Part shown: one piece after another, positions 1-8,828 of the stretch
Layout of the letters: every line of letters starts with the position of its first letter
Position numbering within the stretch: the stretch's first letter is position 1
Assembly (NCBI GenBank): GCA_041398905.1
Contig: JAWKTV010000003.1
Coordinates: 334,390-398,389, forward strand
Direction of reading: 5' to 3'
Length of the DNA: 64,000 nucleotides
Source of the DNA: JAWKTV01 sp041398905
GTDB taxonomy: Bacteria > Planctomycetota > Planctomycetia > Planctomycetales > Planctomycetaceae
Notes under the pieces: model-generated
What the model was told of the DNA's origin: nothing
The model's database searches: none
The model's input: the letters and a program-made list of their open reading frames with translations, nothing else
Translations under genes and position numbers: made by a program

Positions 1-1301
1 CGCTCGTTGCGGCGATCTTCCTCGCAGCTGGCCTTCACCGGCTTCCCCATGCTGCCGATGCTGACGCTGGCGGCAGGCTGCTGTGTCGTCGGCTACTTCC
101 TTGCCTCCCGCCAGCAGGCATTGGCGGTGAACTGGCGGCCGAGCGGCAGCGAGAGTTGGTGGGCGAGCACCGCCGTACAGGCGGTGACGAAGAACCCACC
201 GGGAACAGCATCTGCATGTCGAGCCCGCAGATCGAGCTGGGTGTCGGTCTCGCCTCGCCTCGCGACCGCGAGCAGGGCGGCGACCTCCTCGACCGAATCA
301 CCCGGCTGCGGAGTGTGGATCGCCGCGGACCTCGGTTTCATCCTGCCTAAGGTCTCGCTGCGGTGATGACCTCGGGTCTGCTCCCTCGGCAGTTTCGCTC
401 GAAGCTTCGTGGTGCCCGGTGGCGACCGGGGCCGGGCGGGTCGATGGCTGGCTGGCGATCAACGATGGCGACGGCGAGGCGGCTTGCATGGTCTCGACGA
501 TGTTGAGCTGATGTCAGGCAGGCGAGGGGTGTGGACTGACCACGCCTGCTGACGAAGCCCGCGATCTCGGGTATCGATTGATTCCCGCCGCCACATTCAT
601 CCCTGCAAACCATCGAACAAGCTGTCCGACGCGCCGCGCTTGGCGAACTGCTCACCCGCGAACAAGTTCACGAATTGCTGGAGAACCTGCGAAAGCGACC
701 TGAGGCTGGTGGAAGAGGTACCAGCGGACATCTCAGCGGTCAGTTGGTTCATCGAGTGCTGGCGTCGCTGCTGTCGGACGGAGTGCCGGTCCGCGACCTG
801 GAGACGATGCCTCAGCGCCAAGATGGGCCAGCGGACCAGTGACATCGAGCAGCTTTACCTCCGCGGCTCGACTGGTGCTGAGACGCACGATCGTCCAGCG
901 ATACCCTGGACGCGGATGGCGTGCTGCACGTCACACTGCTGTGGAAGTCCCTGAACGCGAAATACTGTTGAAAGACCTCGAACCACGACGTTCCATCCAG
1001 ACCGCGACCGCCTCGTGCGATTGCTGCCTTGGTTCTCAAGGCTCTCGGCGGCGGTTGATCGCCTGACGGATGCTGGTCAGCTGCCTCGTCGTGTTGTGGT
1101 GAGAACGACTGCCGTCCGCTGGTACGGGAACTTGCGGTAGACCGGGACGACGGGCGTCGTACTTCGACACTGGAGTTGCCCAGCGAGTTTGAACTGCGAA
1201 TCACTCCAGTGGTCGAAGTCACCCGCGCCGCCGAACGAGCCCGCCTGAGGGGTGAACTGGAACAGACTCAGGCCGCCCACCTCCTGGAGGTGCCGGAATG
1301 A
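1..1301 (+). CDS. flhA: Flagellar export apparatus protein FlhA, C-terminal part (5' cut by window, several frameshifts)
   Basis: FlhA is the nonameric membrane ring of the flagellar type III export gate, with a large cytoplasmic C-terminal domain. The last membrane segment is seen as GFPMLPMLTLAAG near 40-80. Cytoplasmic-domain stretches follow in changing frames: EQGGDLLDRI (about 270-300), DLGFILPKV (about 330-350), LGYRLIPAATFIPAN (about 560-605), LASLLSDGVPVRDLETM (about 760-810), and an end resembling the FlhA terminus (LPSEFELRITPVVEV) before TGA at 1299-1301. No single frame covers the gene; at least four frame changes are needed. flhF follows about 110 bp downstream in the usual order. 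Family assignment is firm, exact residues are not. Whether the breaks are real or sequence errors cannot be told here, but their density suggests errors. Confidence 0.8.
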
Positions 1302-1412
1302 CCGAGAGCGGGTCGGCAGCCTCGTCCGCTTCGCCATAGTTCCACATTTGACAGACCTTCTGTCTGTCCCCGCCTTCGAACAACTCAACCGAACGACCGC
1401 CAGCAACCACCC

Positions 1413-2624
1413 ATGTCCCAAGTCCGCACATTTCGAGCAGCAACGGCCCGCGAGGCATTGGGCTGAAAGTGGCGATGTGCTCTGGGGCGGACGCACTGAT
1501 TCTCGGTCACCGGGAGGTCAAGAGCTACCGTTCCTGGTACCGGGTGGTGGTCGAAACGGAAGTCACCGCCGGTCTGGGCATCGGTGGCCGCCTCGGCCAA
1601 GCGCAAGAAGTGAGGAAGGCAGCCATCTCGCGGACTCCAGCAGAGAAGCAGCGCGTCGAACGACGGCAACCGCAGCCGTCGGCACCATCACAGGCGACAT
1701 CCCCATCAAACCGCTGGTTCGGTATGGACCAACCAACAACAGCTTCGCGAGCCGCCGACCCCGGCGGGCTGGAATCCCTACCGGCTCTACACTCGACTGA
1801 TCGAGACGGTGTCGACACGGCGGACGCAAGGGCAGATCGCGGACCGTCTGTCACAGTCCATCGACGCCCTCCGCAGCGGTGAAGGGTCCCGCGAAGGTCT
1901 CCACCGGAAGGTCCTCGACCTGTTGCGTCGAGAATTCCCCAAGGGGGCACCGATCGCGTGTGTGCCCGGCCGCCGTCGTGTTGTCGCGTTGATCGGCGCA
2001 ACCGGGGTTGGCAAGACGACCTCGCTGGCGAAGGTTGGCTGCCTGCTACCGACTGCGGGAACGTCTGAGCGTTGGGCTGATTAACATCGACAACTTCCGA
2101 GTCGCCGCAGTCGATCAACTGCGGACTTATGCCGACCTGCTGGAGGTCCCGCTCCGCGTCGTGACATCGCCGCGCGAGATGCCGCAGGCCCTGCAGGAAC
2201 TGGCGACGGTTGACCTGGTGCTGATCGACACTGCCGGCCGCAGTCCGAACGACGTAATGAAGCTGAAGGAACTGCGGAGCTACCTGCAGGCGGCTCAAGC
2301 GGACGAGATTCAACTGGTGCTGAGTCTGACGAGTGATCGTCGGCTGCTCGAACGGACGGTTGAGGCATCGCGCTGCCCGTCCAACGGGTGCTGCTGACGA
2401 AGTCGGACGAACCAACGGGGCCTGGCGGTTTGTTGTCGGCGGTGCGTCACCTGCCTTGGCCGGTGAGCTACGTGACGACCGGCCAGGAGGTGCCCGACGA
2501 TCTGGAATCATTCAACCAAAATGCGTGGAAGTGCTGCGATCCTGGGGATTGCCGCGGAGACCAACGACGATGCCGTTCGCGACCGCGAAACAGCGGCCGC
2601 GGCGTCCCCCGCCTGGAAGCATGA
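1413..2624 (+). CDS. flhF: Flagellar biosynthesis SRP-type GTPase FlhF (frameshifted)
   Basis: FlhF is an SRP54-family GTPase that sets flagellar position and number. The ATG at 1413 opens with SQVRTFRAATAREALGLKV, the family's N-terminal signature, and continues SGADALILGHREVKSY. The G domain appears in pieces: VVALIGATGVGKTTSLAKV (P-loop, about 1980-2035), LINIDNFRVAAVDQLRTYAD (about 2080-2140), VLIDTAGRSPND (about 2218-2253), then VLLTKSDEPTGPGGLLS (about 2389-2440) and VTTGQEVPDDLE near the end. At least three frame changes are required (about 1590-1810, 2045 and 2375). The span of about 404 codons fits the family. The last 100 bases are uncertain because the usual C-terminus is not recognisable. 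No flhG/minD-like ATPase follows. Confidence 0.82.
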
Positions 2625-2979
2625 AGCCATCGTGGACCATCCAGGGGCTGGCTCCGCCGGCGTCGATGGTGAGTCCAACCACTCAACGTCCGTTCGCCGC
2701 TGGAGCTTTAGCGGCGACACGTCACTTCAGTCAGCGTAAGTTCAGTCGGGAGTCGCTTCAGGAAGAAGTGACTGCTGCCGCCTGGAACGTCTGGGCGAAT
2801 TGTAGGGAATCCCATCGCGATTGTCACCCTGGTGAGTCGATTCAGGAGTACGTCGGATGGCGACCTGGACGGTCCCGGTATGCCCAGAGTTCAGTCACAT
2901 CCGTGTACTGGAGAGCATCCCACCACGCTCAACGCAACGACGCACTCGAATCGCCCCTCGACCAGTCAGGGAGGATTTC
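2625..2979. other. Gap between flhF and the sigma factor
   Basis: No convincing gene in either direction. The open frames here have no recognisable motifs and do not join across a plausible frameshift. flhG, often found between flhF and fliA, is not detectable. A purine-rich AGGGAGGA just upstream of 2980 is the ribosome binding site of the next gene. The region could hold a short gene destroyed by indels. Confidence 0.4.
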
Positions 2980-3757
2980 ATGGCCATGAAGGTCACGGAA
3001 GACATTCAGCAGATTTGGCTCGATTTCAAAGCGGATCAGTCGAACGAAGAATCCCGCAATCGGTTGATTGAGCAGTACTACCTGCTGGTGCGTTACAACG
3101 CTGACCGTGTGTGGCAGAAGCTGCCGGATGGCGTCGACTTGAACGACCTGATCTCGGCGGGCGTCTTCGGCCTGATGGACGCGATCGAAGCGTTCGATAT
3201 GGACCGCGGCGTCAAGTTCGAGACGTATTGCGTCCCTCGAATCCGTGGAGCGATGCTCGATGAGCTGCGGACGATGGATTGGGTTCCCCGCCTGGTGCGC
3301 AGCAAGGCCAGCAAGGTGGAAGCCGCCCGGAAGGCTACCGGAAGCCGAGACCGGTCGGCCGCCGACCGACCTCGAAATCGCCCGCAAGATGGAGATGCCG
3401 CTCGATGAATTCGAGAAAATGAAGGCCGAGGCGTCGGCCGTCTCGCTCGTCAGCCTCACAGAAGTGGTACGAGACCGACAGCTACAAGGACGTCCGGGAA
3501 ATCGATGTCGTAGAAGACGAGCGGGGCGAAGACCCGACCAATGCAGAACCAGAAGCAGGATGTCGCGAAGCTCGTCACCAAGGGATTCAACCGCAACGAG
3601 CGACTGATCGTCATCCTCTACTACTACGAGGAACTGACGATGAAGGAAATCGGACAGATGCCGGGCTGTCCGAGCCCGCGCGCCAGTCAGATGGGCGAAA
3701 GCAGCATTGTCTGCGCTGAAGGAACACCTGGTTCGCCGTCGACCCGAATTCGCGTAG
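2980..3757 (+). CDS. fliA: FliA/WhiG-type flagellar RNA polymerase sigma factor (frameshifted)
   Basis: Sigma-70 family factor of the flagellar class; its position after flhA-flhF supports control of late flagellar genes. The ATG at 2980 is preceded by AGGGAGGA at good spacing. Region 2 is clear in the first frame: LIEQYYLLVRYNADRVW, then DLISAGVFGLMDAIEAFD and FETYCVPRIRGAMLDELRTM, followed by DWVPRLVRSKASKVEAARK. Region 3 (PPTDLEIARKMEMPLDEFEK) lies in a second frame from about 3350. Region 4 (FNRNERLIVILYYYEELTMK) is in a third frame from about 3545. A final shift gives LKEHLVRRRPEFA and the stop at 3755-3757. Total length near 259 residues matches the family. At least three indels interrupt it. 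Confidence 0.87.
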
Positions 3758-3972
3758 TCGACCCGCTCATCGGCACAGATCGTTCGAACAACCAACGCCC
3801 GGCTTTGACTGCAGTTGGCGTTTTTGCTTTCGGCCACACCAACGACGGTTGCAACACCTGCTGATCGCAGCGGATGAACGCTGGCACGACTTGAATACCG
3901 TTCGCGACGAGTCGCGAACGGCTGTGGTGTTGACTACAGAGATCGCGCGCGGGAGCGCGAGCGGCGTTGTCG

Positions 3973-4302
3973 TTACCAATGGCGGTGGTAGCCGCCATAG
4001 TTACCGCCGAAGTTCGACTGCCCCTAACCGCCGTAGTTGTTGAAGCCGCGTTGTAGCCGTAGTTGCTGTAGCCTCCGTTGAACCACCGTACGACCGTGGA
4101 GTACCCACGTCGTAACTGAACGAGAAGCCCGCAGCAGTACCCATAGCCACCGTACCCGTAGCCGCCTCCATACTCTGCCGTAGCCGCAGCCGCCTGCTTC
4201 GGCGGTGCCGCCCATAGCGAACACCCTGAAATCAACCACTGCGGCGATGCCCATCAGAAGACGTTTCCATCTGCTCTCTCCTGTTCCGAAAATCCGGTTC
4301 AC
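3973..4302 (-). CDS. Small Gly/Tyr-rich exported protein (frameshifted)
   Basis: Reading leftward, the start region encodes a basic stretch and a hydrophobic segment (KRLLMGIAAVV, then in another frame GCSLWAAPPKQAAAA), which reads as a signal peptide. This is followed by low-complexity GGGYGYGGYGY, FNGGYSNYGYN, FNNYGG and NFGGNYGGYHRHW, ending at TAA (complement of 3973-3975). The Gly/Tyr/Asn repeat recurs in all three frames in turn, so two or three indels split one gene of about 100 residues. Such short GY-rich secreted proteins are common in planctomycetes, but no function is known to me. It converges on the sigma-factor gene. The start is approximate. Confidence 0.55.
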
Positions 4303-4598
4303 GCCGCGACCCTGTTTCGACCGTCGTTCGGACTATTCCGAGCAGCGTCGCACTTGCGGCCTTAGACAATTCCGCAGGGATCGTGCCGAAGATCTGCCGA
4401 ATCACCATGAGACAAGCGTGCGTCTATTCGCAAAGACGTGCATCACATGACTGATGCGGCAACTCGAACCAGTGAGTCGCCGAAGTCGTCCAAACGAGTT
4501 CTCTGTCTGAGTTGGATGACGAAACCGGACACCTGGATGCAAGGCGACTCGGCTCGTCAGCCTGTTCGTTCGATCGGTTCGCCGGTATTCTTGCCGGA

Positions 4599-6204
4599 AT
4601 GACTTTTCAGCACGTCCCCTCTTCTCGCTGTCACGATGACGAACTCACTTCAGCACTTGGACGCCGCTGGCTTCTCGCGCTCTCCATGATCGTCGGCTCG
4701 TCCGTCCCCTGCAGGCGGAGCTGACGCGTGAGCAGCTGGCGAAGATCGAAGAGGTCGGTGGGTACGTCGAGTCCCGCAACTTTCTGATCGCCAATCGGGT
4801 GATTGGGCTGTCGTTCAGTTACACTCTGGCGTGAATGACGAGTTTCTGGCCGAGGTGTTGCCAGCGTTTGAAAAGCTGGAGTCGCTCGACGTGAGCGGCA
4901 CCGAAGTGACGGACGCCAGTCTGAAGACAATCCTCGCCGTCAAGGATTGCAGCTCGCTCGACATCGGCGGCACACAGATCACCGCGGCCGTGCTGCCCGC
5001 GGTCGCGGAGTCGACAGGACTGACGAGACTCGGGATCAGCCATCTGGTGCTCACCGCCGAGCACCTGCGGCAACTCGCACCGCTGACCAAGCTGACGCAA
5101 CTGGAATTCGACACCACGAAGTTCGACGATGACATGGCCGAGCAGTTGGCCAAGTTTCAGCAGCTCGAAGAACTTCGTTGCTGGGACTCGCGACTCACCG
5201 CGCGGGGGCTGAACGCGATCGGCACGCTGTCGAATCTCAAGACCCTGCAGTTGGGTGGCGGCCGGTATACCGGCCGCAGCCTCGCGGCGCTCGCCAACCT
5301 CAAGTCGCTCACCAGTCTGTCGCTGGGGCAGACGATCATCCGTGACGACGATCTCGCCCATCTCTCGGGACTGAAGCAGCTCACGTCACTTGAGATCGAC
5401 ACCCGTTTCCTGACCGATGCCGGGCTGCGGCATCTCGGAGAATTCGAGAACGTCGGCTACTTGCAACTCACCGGCGAATTCGGCCCCGATGGGCTGCGGC
5501 ATCTCGCCGGCATGAAGTCGCTCGACACGCTGCAGGTGACTCACGCCCGCCTCGCGCCGGGTGGACTCGGGGCGCTTGCTTCGCTGCCCGGGCTGCGGAG
5601 TTTGTTCCTGTATCGCGTCGCGTTCGATGGGGGCGACTTCACCGCCTGGGCGGACGCCCCGCTCAAGGACCTGAGCATCGACGCCTGCGCCATCGAGGGA
5701 TCGCTCGCGCCGCTTGCGGGGCTCAAGGAACTGCGGTCGCTGTCGTGCTCAAACATCGACCTCGACGATGCGGCCGTGAACCAGTTGCTGACGAGCGAAG
5801 GCTGGTCGGCACTCGAACAACTGGAACTCGGCTACCTGCCGATCGATGGGAGCGGTCTGGCCGGACTTGCGAAGCTCGGTGCGCTGAGGGAGTTGACCAT
5901 TCGGGATTGTCTGCTCAATGACGCGGGACTCGCGAAGCTCGACGCGCCCGCCGTCACGGAGCTGGACCTGACCGGGAACGATTTCACCTCGGCCGGAGTG
6001 GGGAGTCTGTCGCGGCTGCCAAAGATCGAGTGGTTGACGCTCAGCAACAACCGGCTCGATGACTCGGCTGTCCCACTCTTGCTGAAGTGCGAGCAACTCG
6101 ATTTGCTGGACGTGACGCAAACAGATATCAGCGTCGCCGGACAGGAACGACTCCGCGAGGCGCTGCCCACCGCCTCGATCTACGGCGACGCGGAAGACGA
6201 ATGA
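4599..6204 (+). CDS. Leucine-rich-repeat exported protein (N-terminus frameshifted)
   Basis: The intact part from 4831 encodes 457 residues made almost wholly of 22-25-residue leucine-rich repeats of the form LTSLSLGQTIIRDDDLAHLS and LKTLQLGGGRYTGRSLAAL, with recurrent T/D-(D/A)-A-G-L turns typical of planctomycete LRR proteins. Upstream in other frames are a hydrophobic segment from an ATG at 4599 (RRWLLALSMIVGSSV) and a linker (LTREQLAKIEEVGGYVESRN) that leads into the repeats, so the real start is probably near 4599 with two indels (about 4715 and 4830). LRR folds mediate protein binding; a ligand cannot be inferred. It converges on the topoisomerase gene with a gap of about 95 bp. Confidence 0.8.
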
Positions 6205-6298
6205 CGGCCTGCGACTCGACGCAGCCAGGACAACCGGTCCTCATGCGAACGGTGTTGGCGATGACGACGCGAGAGCGGAGTGCTGGTGACAGCTCAGA

Positions 6299-8692
6299 TC
6301 AGGCGTCGGCCCCGCTCGGCTCACCGATCTGAGACCAGTCCACCAGCTCGATGGCGGGACGCAGCAACTGCTTGATGCCGGTGCGTGTGCTCGTCTTGAT
6401 CCCTTTGCCGCCGCGGCTGGTGACGTTGTACTTCATCTGACCGAACGTCAGCTCATTGCCGTTGGCGTTGATCGCCTTCAGGCAGTCGGAAGGCCGCGAT
6501 AGCTTTTGCGCACCGAGGACTTCGTCGCCCTTCTCCGACAGCTTCAGGCCGCGCACACCCTTGCCGGCGGCGCCCAGGATCGGGACGTCGGTCGTGCGGA
6601 AGTGGATCAGCCGGGCCTCTTTGCTCATCAGGAAGACGGTGTCCTCGTCCCCCATGATCTCGACATGCACGACGCGGTCACCCTTCCGCAGCCGGCAGTA
6701 ACGTCGGCCGCTCTTGGTGGATGGCTCTCGGAAGAGCGTTAGCGGCAGCCGCATCACCTGCCCCTGCGCCGTGGCGATCATCAGGTGCGGTCCGGGGGGG
6801 AATCCGTCGCACTCGACATCGGCGGAGGTGAACCGCTCATCGGTGGTGATGGCCGCCAGCAGGTTCGCACCGTCGGCGAGCTTGACGAACTTCGACAGTG
6901 GCTCGCCGTACCCGGTTGACGGCGGGATCTCGGTCACCGGAAGTGTGTACGCGGTGCCATCGTTGGCGAACAGGATCACGTTGTCGAGCGTGCTGGCGGG
7001 TGCGACGGCGAGCACTTCGTCGCCATCTCGGACCCGCAGCTTGTCGATCGAGGAGATCTTTCCGACGCGGCGGATCCAGCCGTCGGCTGTCACGACGACA
7101 TTGGTGTTCTCCCTGACAATGTACGCCTGCGGATCGAACTCGGCGATTTCCTCGGACGAGCCGATCGCGGTGCGGCGTTTGTCGCCGAACTCCTTCGCGA
7201 TCTCCTCCAACTCGTCACGAACCACCTTCCACTGCCGCTTTTCAGACGCCAGGATGCTGCGAATCCGATCCGCCTTCTGCCGCTTGTCCGCCAACTCCGC
7301 CCGAATCTCGTCGATCTCCAGGCGAGAGATGCGATACAGCTGCAGCTCAAGGATCGCGTTCGTCTGCGTTTCGTCGAGCGGAAACGCCTTCATCAGCTTC
7401 GTTGCGGCGTCCTGCTTGCCATCGCTTTCGCGAATGATCTTGAGCGCTTTATCGAGCCCCTGAAAGACGATCTCGAAGCCTTCCAGAATGTGGATCCGCT
7501 TCTCAAGCTGCGCAAGCTGATACTCGAACCGCCGCCGGACGACTTGCAGCCGAAAGTCGAGGAAGTACTTCAGCAACTCGTGCAGGGCGCAACGCCGCGG
7601 GACGAGCACGCCGTGTTCGCCGGGCACCAGACAGGTGGCGTTGTAGGCGAAGTTCTGTTCGAGGGCGGTGTGCTTGAAGAGGTAGGTCATCACCGCATCG
7701 GGGTCCGACCCCGGCTTGAGCTCGAGCACGATCTGCAGGCCGTGCTCGTCGGTGAGGTCCTGCACGTCCACAAGCTGCGGCAGTTTGCGGGAGTCGCGGA
7801 TGTCGCCGAGCGCCGTCAGCAGCGCGCCGCTCTCGACGCCGTAGGGTATCGACTTCACGAGTACCGCATGGGGGACCTCTTTGCGGCCTTCCTTGAACGG
7901 CTCCCACTCGGCCCGCACCCGGATTGGCCCGCGGCCTTCTTCGTAAGCGGTCCTCAACTCGTTGCGGTCGCTGACGATTCGCCCGCCCAGCGGGAAGTCC
8001 GGCCCTTTGATCGTCCGCAGCAGTTGAGCCGTCGACGTCTCGGGATTGGTGATGAGCGTGATGCAGCCTTTGACGACTTCTTCCAGGTTGTGCGGGGGGA
8101 TGTTCGTCGCCATGCCGACCGCGATGCCCGTGGTGCCGTTGACCAGCAGGTTGGGGAACCGCGCTGGCATCACCACCGGCTCGGTCCGCGTGCCGTCGTA
8201 ATTGGGCCGCATGTCGACCGTCTGAAACCGCAGCTCGGTCATGAGCTGCTCAGCCGGGCGGGTGAGCCGGGCTTCGGTATAACGCTCCGCTGCCGGCGGG
8301 AGTCCGATCACGGACCCGAAGTTGCCCTGGCCGTCCACCAACGGCACTCGGTAGGTGAAGCCCTGGGCGAGCCGGACCAGCGCGTCGTACACGGCCAAGT
8401 TGCCGTGCGGATGGTACTTACCAATCACGTCACCGGTGACGCGAGCGCACTTGACGTACTTCGAGTCCGGCGTGACCCGCAGGTCGTTGTACATCGAGTA
8501 CAGGATTCGCCGCTGCACCGGCTTCAGGCCGTCGCGAACATCGGGGAGCGCGCGCGACGTGATGACCGACATCGCGTAATTGAGGTACCGTCTGCGGACC
8601 TCCTCGCTGATCGCGACCGGATGCAGCTCCGCCACCGGCGCCGCCACCCCATCACCGCCCGTCTTCCGTGAACGTGTCGATCGTCGAGCCAT
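6299..8692 (-). CDS. DNA gyrase / topoisomerase IV subunit A (GyrA/ParC family)
   Basis: Breakage-reunion subunit of a type IIA topoisomerase, 797 residues, intact. The winged-helix core begins YLNYAMSVITSRALPDVRDG (residues 37-56). The quinolone-binding helix reads HPHGNLAVYD (94-103) and the catalytic tyrosine is Y138 in AAERYTEARL. A long coiled-coil arm (about 400-500) is followed by a six-bladed beta-pinwheel C-terminal domain. A GyrA-box-like SRGGKG lies at about residue 759-764, near the very end rather than in the first blade. The segment GNFGSVIGLPPAA differs from the usual SIDGD form. These points suggest a paralogue distinct from housekeeping GyrA, so no symbol is given. No gyrB/parE partner is in the window. 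Confidence 0.93.
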   Translation of the reverse strand: MARRSTRSRKTGGDGVAAPVAELHPVAISEEVRRRYLNYAMSVITSRALPDVRDGLKPVQRRILYSMYNDLRVTPDSKYVKCARVTGDVIGKYHPHGNLAVYDALVRLAQGFTYRVPLVDGQGNFGSVIGLPPAAERYTEARLTRPAEQLMTELRFQTVDMRPNYDGTRTEPVVMPARFPNLLVNGTTGIAVGMATNIPPHNLEEVVKGCITLITNPETSTAQLLRTIKGPDFPLGGRIVSDRNELRTAYEEGRGPIRVRAEWEPFKEGRKEVPHAVLVKSIPYGVESGALLTALGDIRDSRKLPQLVDVQDLTDEHGLQIVLELKPGSDPDAVMTYLFKHTALEQNFAYNATCLVPGEHGVLVPRRCALHELLKYFLDFRLQVVRRRFEYQLAQLEKRIHILEGFEIVFQGLDKALKIIRESDGKQDAATKLMKAFPLDETQTNAILELQLYRISRLEIDEIRAELADKRQKADRIRSILASEKRQWKVVRDELEEIAKEFGDKRRTAIGSSEEIAEFDPQAYIVRENTNVVVTADGWIRRVGKISSIDKLRVRDGDEVLAVAPASTLDNVILFANDGTAYTLPVTEIPPSTGYGEPLSKFVKLADGANLLAAITTDERFTSADVECDGFPPGPHLMIATAQGQVMRLPLTLFREPSTKSGRRYCRLRKGDRVVHVEIMGDEDTVFLMSKEARLIHFRTTDVPILGAAGKGVRGLKLSEKGDEVLGAQKLSRPSDCLKAINANGNELTFGQMKYNVTSRGGKGIKTSTRTGIKQLLRPAIELVDWSQIGEPSGADA

Positions 8693-8828
8693 GACTGGGG
8701 AACGTACGCTGCCTGAGGACCACTGAGAGGAATCGCAACGCGCCAGAAGGACCGACGGCCAGGCGTCTCATTAGACGAATGGCCGCCGGAGTGTTCGGCG
8801 CATTGAAGGGACAAACCAGCCCCGTCGA

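Noticed and set aside
7490..8671. 393-codon plus-strand open frame
   Set aside because: Lies wholly antisense to the intact topoisomerase gene; composition follows the complementary codon pattern and has no motifs.
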